Shown here piece after piece: positions 43,493 through 52,990 of a stretch of 64,000 nucleotides of DNA (position 1 is the first letter of the stretch; each line of letters starts with the position of its first letter). The DNA is taken from assembly GCF_900103815.1 (NCBI RefSeq), contig NZ_FNHZ01000001.1, positions 695,715 to 759,714 on the forward strand, given 5' to 3'. This stretch comes from Lachnospira pectinoschiza (GTDB taxonomy: Bacteria; Bacillota; Clostridia; Lachnospirales; Lachnospiraceae). A program made the position numbers and the translations under genes. The notes below the pieces were generated by a model. It worked only from the letters and a program-made list of their open reading frames with translations, searched no databases and was not told the origin of the DNA.

Positions 43493-43957
43493 CTACTTTC
43501 TACCTGTAGAACCAAAACCGCCCTCACCACGATCAGTATCAGATAAATCCTCAACTTCATTGTAGTTAGCAACGATGTAAGGAGCAAGAACCATCTGAGC
43601 TACACGCTCGCCAGTTTCTACAGTCTTATCTTCGTTAGTATGATTGTGAAGAGCAACAATAATTTCTCCACGATAGTCTGAATCAATAACTCCAACCTTG
43701 TTTGCTGGTGCAAGACCTCTCTTGCAAGCCATACCAGAACGAGCATAAATAAGACCTACAAGACCTGTAGGAATCTCCATTGCAATACCTGTGTGAATAA
43801 ATCTTGTTTCGCCTGCAGGAATAACAATGCTTGTTTCCTCTGCTGAGTAAAAATCAGCACCTGCTGCAAATTCTGAACCGTAGCTTGGAATGACAGCCTT
43901 GTCACTAAGCTTTTTTACATTAACCTTTGTATTAGTTATAGATGGTGTAAATTCCAT
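43493..43957 (-). CDS. dut: dUTP diphosphatase
   Basis: A 154-residue trimeric dUTPase, which hydrolyses dUTP to dUMP and keeps uracil out of DNA. Motifs in order: AAGADFYSAEE, RSGMACKRG, GVIDSDYRGEI, VETGERVAQMVLAP and the C-terminal GRGEGGFGSTGR-like arm (DRGEGGFGSTG). Its ribosome-binding site GGGAGGG lies within the last codons of nrdG, which ends 6 bases upstream, so the two are translationally coupled. Confidence 0.96.
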   Translation of the reverse strand: MEFTPSITNTKVNVKKLSDKAVIPSYGSEFAAGADFYSAEETSIVIPAGETRFIHTGIAMEIPTGLVGLIYARSGMACKRGLAPANKVGVIDSDYRGEIIVALHNHTNEDKTVETGERVAQMVLAPYIVANYNEVEDLSDTDRGEGGFGSTGRK

Positions 43958-43963
43958 ATTAGA

Positions 43964-44485
43964 TTAGCCCTCCCATAAAATTACTTCGTTAGCTTTGAGG
44001 CTCTTTTTAACGTCAATTAATCTTTGATTAGATGAACCGCGATATTTAAGCATTAAATCCTTTAATTCAAGAACAAATTTACCATCTACTAAAACATCAA
44101 TATAAGATATCATTTCCTTGGTTTCTGGCCACTTTGGAACCATTTCTTGTAAGATCTGCTTATCAAATAAATAACCTGAGAAGCACCAAATAGACTTATC
44201 TGGATACTTTTCCTTGATCTCTCTTAAGAGGGGAAGTAAACCAATTTGATTAACATGTTCAAAAGGTTCTCCGCCTAAAAGAGTAATACCTGTAATATAG
44301 TCAGGTTCTAAGGATTTCACTATCTCATCCATTACTTCCTTAGTAAATTCTAAACCATAATTAAAATCCCATGCCACCTCGTTAAAACAGCCTTTACAGT
44401 GGTGTGTACAACCACTTACAAAAAGAGAGGTACGAACACCAGGACCATTAGCTATATCATTATATTTGATTGTTGCATAATTCAT
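43964..44485 (-). CDS. nrdG: anaerobic ribonucleotide reductase activating protein
   Basis: A 173-residue radical SAM activase that makes the glycyl radical on NrdD. The motif C-x3-C-x2-C is at Cys26, Cys30 and Cys33 within SGCTHHCKGCF, and GGEPFEH follows. NrdD is not encoded next to it, unlike the usual nrdDG order; instead it forms an operon with dut, joining two steps of deoxynucleotide supply. The start has GGAGGATTAG upstream. Confidence 0.95.
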   Translation of the reverse strand: MNYATIKYNDIANGPGVRTSLFVSGCTHHCKGCFNEVAWDFNYGLEFTKEVMDEIVKSLEPDYITGITLLGGEPFEHVNQIGLLPLLREIKEKYPDKSIWCFSGYLFDKQILQEMVPKWPETKEMISYIDVLVDGKFVLELKDLMLKYRGSSNQRLIDVKKSLKANEVILWEG

Positions 44486-44635
44486 AGATTCTAATCCTCC
44501 CGTTTTTTATATTTAATATTTTATCAAATTTGGCTAATAAATTAAAGTTCTTAATAGAGGACAAAAACATCTGTACAATATAACTGTAAAAGCTTGTTTT
44601 ATAGATAATTATTCAAGGGTAAAAAATATGTAAAT

Positions 44636-44663
44636 TTGATAGATTATAATAACAAACTATATT
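44636..44663 (+). promoter_or_regulatory. promoter of the PL26-like gene
   Basis: TTGATA, 16 bases, TATATT about 50 bases upstream of the start. The 229-base divergent gap shows nothing else that I can support. Confidence 0.45.
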
Positions 44664-44714
44664 ATAATAAAGATATATTGTTTTTAAAAATTTATGTATT
44701 AAGGGTGGTATGTT

Positions 44715-47198
44715 ATGGTTAATGTGTATTTTGAGAAGCTATATAGATACGAGAGAAAGCAGGAATACGTAGGCGTTGCTATACCTTTTAAGAAGGGCGA
44801 ATACTTTGACTTGGATAAATTATCAGTTGTTCAAAAGGATAAGAAGTTAGTTCATCAGGCAAAGGTTACAGCAAAGTATGACGATGGAAGTATAAAGTTT
44901 GCTTATGTTAGATTTCTTGCTGACCTTGCAGCTAATAAGACTTGTTTTGCAACAGTCCTTACAGGCAAGGAGACAGAGGAAGAATTAAAGGAAGCTACAG
45001 GCATCACTAATCTAGATGCCTTATCTTTAGAAAATGTATCTAAGCTTAGTTGTAATGTAAATAAGGAAGCTGGCACAATTTCTGTAGATACAGGTGTCCT
45101 AAAGTTTTCGTTAGCTAATAATTCTAGTAATATTTTCTCTAAGTTAGAAGATGGTTATAGAGATTACACAGAGGATAACTTTGTAGGACCTAATTTATCA
45201 GTTAAGAATAGAACTAGTGAGGATAGTTTTAAGCTTGATAATTACAGCTTTAACATTGATAGCTGGAGAGTGGTTGAGGCAGGAGCTGTTAGTGCGATTT
45301 TTGAAGGAAAAGGACATCATGATTTAATTGAAGAGAGTGAGAATGGCGCAAAGCGTATTGACTTTGAACTTAGAATTACTGCAGTTTCTGGAAAGCCTTA
45401 CTTAGATGTGGCTTATAGAATCATTAATACAAGTGATAATCCTTTAGAGATTAATAGCCTTGAATTCTTTGTTAAGGCAGATGTAAACAAGGCTTGTGAT
45501 AATGAGTTAGTTGATATGGCAAAAGCTCTTCATGAATCAGCAGGTGGCGATTCTACAGGTTGTGGTGATGGTGCAATTGATAATTCAAAGACTAGCGGAC
45601 CAGTCTTTCATACTAGAGGAATTAACGATTTAGATGATATTTTATCAAGAACACCTGTGGATACTGTTAGAACGGTGGCAGCTAGATCAAACTATAAGAC
45701 TGATTTCTATATTGGAAGAGATGGCTTTAATGCAAATGTTATCGCAGACGACAAAGGCCTCTTAAAGGAAGGTAACGAGCACTTTGCAGAAGTTTTATAT
45801 GGTACTTTCTTTGCAGATAGAACTGATGAGAAGTCTGGAGTTTGTGCAACAATTTATCAGGCAATGCAAAATTACCCAAAGGCTATTAAGGCTGATAAGA
45901 ACGGCATTGGGGTTATGCTTGTGCCAGAGAATATCAACAAGGTTGTGATGCAGTCAGGTATGGCAAGAGAGCAGAGATTCTTGTTACATTTTCATGGACC
46001 AGAAGAAAGTATGGTTGAGATTGACAACCGTAGCTTGATTTATCAGATGCCAGACCTTGGAGTTATTAGTCCTGACGTCTTTAGAGAGTCGGGGGCTTTA
46101 ATGGATGTATTCCCAACTAAGCTTGATGACGATGTGGAAATTGCCCTTATTAATAGATGCGATGCCCATGATAGAAATTACGGTATGTTAAACTGGGGCG
46201 ACTCAGTAGATCAGGGCTATACAAAGCAGGGTAGAGCTAATGGAAAGCCAGTTTATAGTAACAACGAATACGACTATCCACACGCTTGTGCTCTTCAGTT
46301 TGCAAGAACTGGAACTAGAAGATTTTACGATTACATGGCTAATCACGCTAGCCACTGGATGGACGTGGACGTTTGCCACTATAGCAAGGACCCACTTAGA
46401 ATCGGTGGTATGTGGGAACACACAGGGGGCCATATTGTTAACGGTATTATGGTTTGCTCTCACGAGTGGGTTGAGGGCCTTATGGACTATTATCATTTTA
46501 CAGGAGATGAGAGAGGCCTTGAGACTGCCCTTGGTATTGGTGAAAATGTACTTCGACTCCTTGATACACCTATGTATGCCGTACCAGGAGAAGCTAACGC
46601 TAGAGAAACTGGTTGGGCTCTTAGAGCCTTGATTGCTTTATACGTTGAGACTAATGATAAGAAGTGGCTAAGTAAGTGCGATTGGATATTAGATAGCTTT
46701 ATTACTTGGGAAAAGCAGTACGGACACTGGCTAGCACCATATACAGATAATACTTTAATTCGTGTTGGTTTTATGATTTCTGTAGCTATTGGTAGTGTAA
46801 TGCGCTATTACAGAGTATTCCCAAGACAGGATTTAAAGGAAATGCTTATTCGTGCTGTAGATGATTTAGTAGATAACTGCTTACTTGATAATGGCTTGTT
46901 CTATTATAAGGAGCTTCCAAGTTTAGCTAGAAATGGCAATAATACTTTACTTTTAGAGTCTTTGGCTATTGCATTTGAGTTGACAGCTGATATAAAATAT
47001 TTATATCCGGGCTTTAAGACATTTAAGAAAACTATTGGTGAGAATGTCAGAGCGGGAGTTTCAAATAAAACTATAGTTGATGATGCAGTACATGTAGCAG
47101 GGGATTCAACAAAGGGCTTTGCACAAAGCTTCATTCCTCTTATTACATACTACAAGGCTTTAACAGAAGCCGGAATCAACTACGAGGATATAAGATAA
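44715..47198 (+). CDS. PcRGLX/YetA-like (PL26-type) exo-rhamnogalacturonan lyase candidate
   Basis: An 827-residue protein without a signal peptide. The N-terminal part (VGVAIPFKKGEYFDLDKLSVV, DDGSIKFAYVRF) fits the RIFT-barrel of the PcRGLX/YetA family. A central beta-sandwich follows, and the last 400 residues have alpha/alpha-toroid character with many Trp, His and Tyr residues (HASHWMDVDVCHYSKDPL, GGMWEHTGGH). That family contains PL26 lyases that shorten rhamnogalacturonan fragments. Family assignment is from memory of the domain order. A sugar isomerase gene follows 42 bases on, supporting a catabolic role. Confidence 0.65.
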   Translation: MVNVYFEKLYRYERKQEYVGVAIPFKKGEYFDLDKLSVVQKDKKLVHQAKVTAKYDDGSIKFAYVRFLADLAANKTCFATVLTGKETEEELKEATGITNLDALSLENVSKLSCNVNKEAGTISVDTGVLKFSLANNSSNIFSKLEDGYRDYTEDNFVGPNLSVKNRTSEDSFKLDNYSFNIDSWRVVEAGAVSAIFEGKGHHDLIEESENGAKRIDFELRITAVSGKPYLDVAYRIINTSDNPLEINSLEFFVKADVNKACDNELVDMAKALHESAGGDSTGCGDGAIDNSKTSGPVFHTRGINDLDDILSRTPVDTVRTVAARSNYKTDFYIGRDGFNANVIADDKGLLKEGNEHFAEVLYGTFFADRTDEKSGVCATIYQAMQNYPKAIKADKNGIGVMLVPENINKVVMQSGMAREQRFLLHFHGPEESMVEIDNRSLIYQMPDLGVISPDVFRESGALMDVFPTKLDDDVEIALINRCDAHDRNYGMLNWGDSVDQGYTKQGRANGKPVYSNNEYDYPHACALQFARTGTRRFYDYMANHASHWMDVDVCHYSKDPLRIGGMWEHTGGHIVNGIMVCSHEWVEGLMDYYHFTGDERGLETALGIGENVLRLLDTPMYAVPGEANARETGWALRALIALYVETNDKKWLSKCDWILDSFITWEKQYGHWLAPYTDNTLIRVGFMISVAIGSVMRYYRVFPRQDLKEMLIRAVDDLVDNCLLDNGLFYYKELPSLARNGNNTLLLESLAIAFELTADIKYLYPGFKTFKKTIGENVRAGVSNKTIVDDAVHVAGDSTKGFAQSFIPLITYYKALTEAGINYEDIR

Positions 47199-47240
47199 GA
47201 CTAGTTATTTAGGCTTTAAAAGAAGGAGGAGAACAATTAA

Positions 47241-48101
47241 ATGAGAATAGGTATTAGAGCACATGATATGGCTTATGCACCAATCGAGGACTTAATTCCA
47301 AGAGTTCATGAACAAGGATTTCATTGCATGCATTTAGCCCTTAAGAAGTCAATAAAGGAGTATAGCACAGGGGTTGAGGCTATGACACCAGGACTTGCAA
47401 TGCATCTTAAGGAAATTTGTAACGACAACAAGGTAGACGTAGCAGTACTTGGATGCTACTTAAACCTTTGTAATCCTAATCCAGTAAAACATGCTGAGAT
47501 AGTAGAAAAGTACAAGGCTCATATCCGTTTTGCTAGCATACTTGGTTGTGCTGTTGTGGGAACTGAGACAGGTGCTGTTAATGAAGAATACAAGTATGAA
47601 GAGGCTAATCATTCAGAAGAGGCTCTAGAATGCTTTATTGAGAATTTAAGACCAATCGTCAAGTATGCAGAACAGTTTGGCGTAATATTTGCCATTGAGC
47701 CAGTTTGGAAGCATATTGTTAATACAGTAGAAAGAGCTAGAAGAGTACTTGATGAAATTAATTCACCAAACCTACAGATTATTTTTGACCCTGTAAACTT
47801 ACTTTATCCAGGTAATATTAAGGATCAGGATGAAATTATTAAGAAGGGCTTTGAATTACTAGGCAAGGATATTGCAGTAGTTCACTGTAAGGATTTCATT
47901 GATGAAGGCAAGGAAGTAGACTTAAAGAGCGTGGCAGCAGGTAAGGGCGGCCCAGATGGTAAGGGTGGCTTAAACTACCCATTACTTCTTAAGCTAATTA
48001 AGGAGCACAAGCCTTATGTACACTGCACTCTTGAGAATACAGTTCCTGAAAATGCAGTAGAGACCCGCGAATTTATGGAAAATCTTTACGCATCGCTATA
48101 A
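47241..48101 (+). CDS. sugar phosphate isomerase/epimerase family protein
   Basis: A 286-residue TIM-barrel protein of the xylose isomerase-like (AP endonuclease 2) superfamily. Metal ligands are visible in FAIEPVWKH (Glu), IIFDPVNLL (Asp), VVHCKDF (His) and CTLENTVPE (Glu). Substrate unknown; members isomerise or epimerise sugars and inositols. AAGGAGGAG precedes the start, and the gene is in operon position behind the PL26-like gene, so its substrate may derive from pectin. Confidence 0.85.
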   Translation: MRIGIRAHDMAYAPIEDLIPRVHEQGFHCMHLALKKSIKEYSTGVEAMTPGLAMHLKEICNDNKVDVAVLGCYLNLCNPNPVKHAEIVEKYKAHIRFASILGCAVVGTETGAVNEEYKYEEANHSEEALECFIENLRPIVKYAEQFGVIFAIEPVWKHIVNTVERARRVLDEINSPNLQIIFDPVNLLYPGNIKDQDEIIKKGFELLGKDIAVVHCKDFIDEGKEVDLKSVAAGKGGPDGKGGLNYPLLLKLIKEHKPYVHCTLENTVPENAVETREFMENLYASL

Positions 48102-48125
48102 TTAAAGAATACTAATAGAAATAAA

Positions 48126-48153
48126 AGTGCACCAGAAAGCTTTCTGGTGCACT
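48126..48153. repeat. 28-bp perfect palindrome
   Basis: AGTGCACCAGAAAG and CTTTCTGGTGCACT form a perfect inverted repeat just after the isomerase gene. No T run follows on the plus strand because a mobile element begins there; the minus-strand side has TTTTATTTC. Confidence 0.8.
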
Positions 48154-48154
48154 T

Positions 48155-48320
48155 AGTGTAAAGCGGACATTCGGAATCCGCTTCGCTACTTCCTCATGAA
48201 CGCAGTGGCACTTTGTGCCACCTGTCAGAAGGGGCTTTAACCCCTTCTGACACTAGTAAGCTTTATACCCCCGCTTAAAGCTTACGCTTTTGAAGCGGGG
48301 GATTGCTTACACTGCGTTCA
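48155..48320 (-). mobile_element. palindromic cloverleaf element, copy B (inverted)
   Basis: A 166-base sequence nearly identical to the reverse complement of 9492-9655. It shows the same hairpins: GACAGAAGGGG-type arm, GTGGCAC-type arm, CCCCCGCTT/AAGCGGGGG arm, and the outer TGAACGCAGTG/CACTGCGTTCA. Its ends read AGTGTAAAGC and CACTGCGTTCA, giving the outermost complementary pair AGTGTAAGC/GCTTTACACT. It lies between the isomerase gene and the promoter of relA/spoT. Confidence 0.88.
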
Positions 48321-48328
48321 TAAAAAGA

Positions 48329-48357
48329 GTGACTTTTTTTATAGTTATGTATATAAT
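48329..48357 (+). promoter_or_regulatory. promoter of relA/spoT
   Basis: GTGACT, 17 bases, TATAAT. It begins only 9 bases after mobile element copy B. Confidence 0.6.
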
Positions 48358-48396
48358 GATAGATAATAAAGAATTTTAAAAGACGAGGAGAAGTTT

Positions 48397-50697
48397 ATGC
48401 CTGAGAAGATTATACTTGCAGAATCAAATAATGTTAAGACTAATCAGGTGGAGGGAACAACACAGACACCGGCTGATTTTACTGCGCCAGAAGAGTTATA
48501 TAAGGAGTTAGTAAGAAAGATAAAGGCCTATCACCCATCCACAGATTTGTCTGATATTGAAAGGGCATATAAGGTGGCTTATGAGGCTCACAAGGATCAG
48601 AAGAGAAAATCTGGAGAGCCATACATTATCCACCCTCTTTGTGTTGCAATCATACTTGCAGAATTAGAGCTTGATAAAGAGACAATTATAGCGGGTTTAT
48701 TACACGATGTTGTAGAAGATACAGCCCTTACAAGTGAGGATGTTACAAGAGAGTTTGGCAGTGAAGTAGCCTTACTTGTAGATGGTGTTACTAAGTTAAC
48801 TCAGTTAAATTATGAGCATGATAAGATAGAGGTTCAGGCTGAAAACCTAAGAAAGATGTTCCTTGCCATGGCAAAGGATATTAGAGTTATCTTAATTAAG
48901 CTTGCCGATAGACTTCATAACATGCGTACAATGCAGTATCAAAAGCCTAATAAGCAGGTAGAGAAATCAAGAGAAACAATGGAGATTTATTCTCCAATTG
49001 CTCATAGACTTGGTATTAGTAAGATTAAGGTTGAATTAGATGATTTAGCCATGCGTTACTTAATGCCAGAAGAATACAACAAATTAGTTGAAGAGGTCAG
49101 TGCTAATAGACCCGGCAGAGAAGCATTTATAAAAAGCATAATTAAGGAAGTAGGAATGCATATTAAGAATGCGGATATTGATGCTGAAATTGATGGTCGA
49201 GTTAAGCACTTCTTCTCAATCTATCGTAAGATGGTAAGTCAGAATAAGACACTAGACCAGATTTATGATATTTTTGCTGTAAGAATTAAGGTGGATTCCG
49301 TAAAGGATTGTTATGCGGCCCTTGGTGTTATTCATGAGATGTATAAGCCAATCCCTGGTCGATTTAAAGACTATATTGCCATGCCAAAGCCTAATAACTA
49401 TCAGTCTCTTCATACAACTCTAATTGCTTCAAATGGTCAGCCTTTTGAAGTTCAGATTAGAACTTACGAGATGCATAGAATTGCTGAATACGGTATTGCA
49501 GCACATTGGAAATATAAGGAAGGTAAGACAGGCGGTAAGGACACTCAGTCTGAGGAGGCTAAGCTTAGCTGGTTAAGACAGATTCTAGAGTGGCAGCGCG
49601 ACATGTCTGATAATAAGGAGTTCTTATCATCTATTAAGAGCGACTTAGACCTTTTCTCAGATTCCGTATATGCCTTCACTCCATCGGGAGATGTAAAGAA
49701 TTTACCAGCAGGCTCTTGTCCTATTGATTTTGCTTATAGCATTCACTCTGCTGTAGGTAATAGAATGGTAGGCGCTAGAGTTAACGGTAAGTTAGTTAAT
49801 ATTGATTATAAGATACAAAGCGGCGATAGAATTGAAATTATCACATCCCAGAATTCTAAGGGACCAAGTAGAGATTGGCTATCTATTGTTAAGTCAACAC
49901 AGGCTAAGAATAAGATCAATCAGTGGTTCAATCAGGAATTAAAGGAAGAGAATATCGTTCGTGGTAAGGAACTTATTTCTAACTACATTAAGGCTAAGGG
50001 CTATAAGCAGGAAGAACTTATTAAGCCAGAATTTATTGAGAAGGCTCTAAAGAAGTATGGCTTTAAAAACTGGGATTCCATGCTTGCAACAGTAGGTCAT
50101 GGTGGCTTAAAAGAAGGCCAGGTAGTTAATAAGCTCTATGATGAGTATCTTAAGAATAAGAAAAATGAAATCACAGACGATTCAGTACTTGAAGAGGTTC
50201 TTGCAAATGACCCTAAGGCAAAAATTAAGAAGAATTCCGGCAAGTCTGGCATCATAGTTAAGGGTACACATGATGTGGCAGTTAGATTTTCTAAGTGTTG
50301 TAATCCAGTGCCAAACGATGAAATTGTTGGTTTCGTTACAAGAGGTAGAGGTATCTCTATCCATAGAACAGACTGTATTAATATCCTAAACTTCCCAGCA
50401 AGTGAGAGAGCAAGACTTATTGAAGCAGAATGGGAAAGCTCAGGAGATAGCACAGAGAAGTACAGTACTGAAATTAATATTTACGCTAATAATAGAAATG
50501 GCCTTATTGTTGATATTTCTAAGATATTTACAGAAGCTAACATTTCTATGACAAGCTTGAATTGTAGAATTAATAAGAAGAACATTGCCACAATCAATAT
50601 TGGATTTACTATTCATACAAAGGATGAGCTTAATAGACTTATTGATAAGCTACAGAAGGTTGAATCAGTAACTGATATTGAAAGAACAACGGGCTAA
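48397..50697 (+). CDS. bifunctional (p)ppGpp synthetase/hydrolase
   Basis: A 766-residue RelA/SpoT homologue controlling the stringent response. The HD hydrolase domain is intact (LLHDVVEDT, His103-Asp104 and Glu107-Asp108). The synthetase domain (about 240-350) has VKDCYAALGVIHEMYKPIPGRFKDYIAMPKPNNYQSLHT with the catalytic region. TGS (about 400-460) and C-terminal ACT (about 690-766) domains follow. Both activities are expected. GAGGAGAAG precedes the start. The MBL-fold gene follows 54 bases later. Confidence 0.95.
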   Translation: MPEKIILAESNNVKTNQVEGTTQTPADFTAPEELYKELVRKIKAYHPSTDLSDIERAYKVAYEAHKDQKRKSGEPYIIHPLCVAIILAELELDKETIIAGLLHDVVEDTALTSEDVTREFGSEVALLVDGVTKLTQLNYEHDKIEVQAENLRKMFLAMAKDIRVILIKLADRLHNMRTMQYQKPNKQVEKSRETMEIYSPIAHRLGISKIKVELDDLAMRYLMPEEYNKLVEEVSANRPGREAFIKSIIKEVGMHIKNADIDAEIDGRVKHFFSIYRKMVSQNKTLDQIYDIFAVRIKVDSVKDCYAALGVIHEMYKPIPGRFKDYIAMPKPNNYQSLHTTLIASNGQPFEVQIRTYEMHRIAEYGIAAHWKYKEGKTGGKDTQSEEAKLSWLRQILEWQRDMSDNKEFLSSIKSDLDLFSDSVYAFTPSGDVKNLPAGSCPIDFAYSIHSAVGNRMVGARVNGKLVNIDYKIQSGDRIEIITSQNSKGPSRDWLSIVKSTQAKNKINQWFNQELKEENIVRGKELISNYIKAKGYKQEELIKPEFIEKALKKYGFKNWDSMLATVGHGGLKEGQVVNKLYDEYLKNKKNEITDDSVLEEVLANDPKAKIKKNSGKSGIIVKGTHDVAVRFSKCCNPVPNDEIVGFVTRGRGISIHRTDCINILNFPASERARLIEAEWESSGDSTEKYSTEINIYANNRNGLIVDISKIFTEANISMTSLNCRINKKNIATINIGFTIHTKDELNRLIDKLQKVESVTDIERTTG

Positions 50698-50751
50698 GAT
50701 TTATTTTACATATTGTTAATGCTAGACCTTTAGGTCAAATGGGAGGAAAAA

Positions 50752-51378
50752 ATGAGCAAACTAGATTGTAGAGTTTTAGGCATGATTAGTACAAATTGTT
50801 ATTTGTTTACTAATGATGCGTTGGATGAATGTATTATTGTTGACCCAGCAGATAGAGCAGATGTAATTGCTCAAATGGTAGAATCTAGTAAGGCTAAGCC
50901 TGTGGCGATTTTACTAACTCACGGGCATTTTGATCACATTGGAGCAGTGGATGAATTAAGAAAGAAATATAATATTAAGGTCTATGCAGCAGATGCTGAA
51001 AAAGACTTGCTTGAATCTCCTTATAAGAATCTTTCAAGTGATTATGGTCTTAATTTTACAATTAAGGCAGATGTTTACTTAAAAGATGGAGAGGAATTTG
51101 AGCTTGCGGGCTTTAAGATAAAGGCTATACATACGCCGGGACACACAGAAGGTGGTATGTGCTTTTATTTTCCAGAGGAGTCTATTATGTTTACAGGAGA
51201 TACTCTCTTTTATGAATCTGTGGGTAGATCAGATTTTCCAACAGGTAGCATGTCTAGCTTAGTTCGTGAAATTAAGAATAAGCTATTTGTTTTACCGGAT
51301 GAGACCATCTGTTATCCAGGACATGGCCAGGAAACAAGCATTATGCATGAAAAGGCATATAATCCATTTGTTTACTAA
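50752..51378 (+). CDS. MBL-fold metallo-hydrolase (glyoxalase II-like)
   Basis: A 208-residue metallo-beta-lactamase-fold hydrolase with the metal motif THGHFDHIG (His57, His59, Asp61, His62), then HTPGHTEGGMC, FTGDTLF and a final PGHGQETS. Length and motifs match the YcbL/GloB-type thioesterases. Substrate unknown. GGGAGGAAAAA precedes the ATG. It is in operon distance of relA/spoT, a common pairing in Firmicutes, and is followed by a terminator. Confidence 0.9.
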   Translation: MSKLDCRVLGMISTNCYLFTNDALDECIIVDPADRADVIAQMVESSKAKPVAILLTHGHFDHIGAVDELRKKYNIKVYAADAEKDLLESPYKNLSSDYGLNFTIKADVYLKDGEEFELAGFKIKAIHTPGHTEGGMCFYFPEESIMFTGDTLFYESVGRSDFPTGSMSSLVREIKNKLFVLPDETICYPGHGQETSIMHEKAYNPFVY

Positions 51379-51419
51379 AAATACTAACTAGATAATTTTT
51401 GTGATATATAGTAGAATTA

Positions 51420-51456
51420 AGTCTGCTTGTCTTTTGGGACAAGCAGATTTTTGTTT
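51420..51456 (+). terminator. intrinsic terminator before hemZ
   Basis: TCTGCTTGTC and GACAAGCAGA form a 10-bp perfect stem, followed by TTTTTGTTTT. Confidence 0.9.
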
Positions 51457-51505
51457 TAGACTGCTTTTATTTGGGAGAGAAATCCCAAGTTTAGAAAGGA
51501 TCAAT

Positions 51506-52960
51506 ATGATTTATATAAATATAGATGATGACGCATTTTACGACGATGCGGTTACAATTGTAAGAAGCTTTTATCCAAGAGTGGATGTAAAGCCTGCAAG
51601 ACCAATATCTGGAACTTCAGATGTGAATAATCCTGCCACTTTTAATCCTATTAAGGAAGTGACAGTAAAGTTAGAGGAAGGGGATAAGTTAATTGAGATT
51701 GAAGCCCCTGATGTAACAGGACTCTCGAAAGCCGATGCCCACGAGAAGTTTAAGGTTAAGCTCTATAAACAGCTTGAAGAAAAGGAAGGTCATGGTCTTC
51801 CATGGGGTAACATGACAGGGGTTCGCCCTAGTAAAATCGCCTATCAGATGATAGTTGAGGGTAAGTCAGAAGAAGAGATTATTGACTTTTTTACAAAGGA
51901 ACATTTTACAAGTCTAGCAAAGGCAAAGCTTGCTATTGAGGTGGCTAAAAAGGAGATTTCCCTAGTTTCAAAGCTTGATGTAAAAAATGGATATAGTCTT
52001 TATATTGGAATTCCCTTCTGTCCTAGTATTTGCCTTTACTGTTCTTTCTCAGCCTATGCCTACAATGCCTTTAAGGATAGGGTAGAGGCTTACGTGGATG
52101 CCTTGATTCATGAGATTACAGAGGTTTCTAAGATGATGAAGGGCAAGCGCCTTGATACAGTTTATTTTGGCGGGGGAACACCTACAACTCTAAGCCCTGC
52201 CCAGCTAGATAGGGTACTTACTAAGTTAGAGGAGTGCTTTGATTTAGAAAATGTATTGGAGCTTACAGTGGAAGCTGGTAGACCGGACAGCATCACAAGG
52301 GAGAAGTTAGAGGTTTTAAGAGACCATAAGGTAGAGCGAATCTCTATTAATCCTCAGACTATGAATCAGGAAACTCTTGATTTAATCGGAAGAAAGCACA
52401 GTGTTGAGGACATTAAGAATGCTTATAAGCTAGCAACAGAGCTAGGCTTTGATAATATCAACATGGATATGATTCTTGGACTTCCAGGGGAAGGACCAGA
52501 AGAGGTTAAGAATACCCTTGATACAATTAAGGCCATGAATCCAAGTTCACTCACTGTACACTCCCTTGCCCTTAAGCGTTCTAGTAGACTTAATATCTAT
52601 AGAGATAGATATAAGAACTTAGATTTTAAGAACACTGAAAGCATTGTGAATATGACAGAAGAATGTGCTAAGGACTTAGGGGTAGAGCCTTATTATATGT
52701 ATCGCCAGAAGAATATGGCTGGTAATTTTGAAAATGTAGGCTATGCCCGTCCAGGTAAAGAATGCATTTACAATATTCTCATTATGGAAGAGGTACAGAC
52801 AATCATTGCTTGTGGTGCAGGCGCTAGCACTAAGATTGTAAGCACTAACCCAGTAGACAATTCTAGCCTTATTACTAGAGTTGAGAATGTGAAAAATGTA
52901 GACGAATACATTAACCGTATCGATGAAATGATTGAGAGAAAGCGTAAAGAATTAGCCTAA
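51506..52960 (+). CDS. hemZ: coproporphyrinogen dehydrogenase-like radical SAM protein HemZ
   Basis: About 484 residues. The N-terminal part (1-160) is the HemZ-specific domain, including NMTGVRPSKIAYQMI. The radical SAM core has C-x3-C-x2-C at Cys172, Cys176 and Cys179 within FCPSICLYCSF, followed by FGGGTPTTL and INPQTMNQ. HemZ/HemN proteins act on coproporphyrinogen III or are related heme-handling enzymes. ATG 51506 has AGAAAGGATC upstream and is the real start; the frame upstream to 51401 runs through the terminator. Confidence 0.9.
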   Translation: MIYINIDDDAFYDDAVTIVRSFYPRVDVKPARPISGTSDVNNPATFNPIKEVTVKLEEGDKLIEIEAPDVTGLSKADAHEKFKVKLYKQLEEKEGHGLPWGNMTGVRPSKIAYQMIVEGKSEEEIIDFFTKEHFTSLAKAKLAIEVAKKEISLVSKLDVKNGYSLYIGIPFCPSICLYCSFSAYAYNAFKDRVEAYVDALIHEITEVSKMMKGKRLDTVYFGGGTPTTLSPAQLDRVLTKLEECFDLENVLELTVEAGRPDSITREKLEVLRDHKVERISINPQTMNQETLDLIGRKHSVEDIKNAYKLATELGFDNINMDMILGLPGEGPEEVKNTLDTIKAMNPSSLTVHSLALKRSSRLNIYRDRYKNLDFKNTESIVNMTEECAKDLGVEPYYMYRQKNMAGNFENVGYARPGKECIYNILIMEEVQTIIACGAGASTKIVSTNPVDNSSLITRVENVKNVDEYINRIDEMIERKRKELA

Positions 52961-52990
52961 GCTTGGGGTGTTGTTTTATGTGAGATTATA

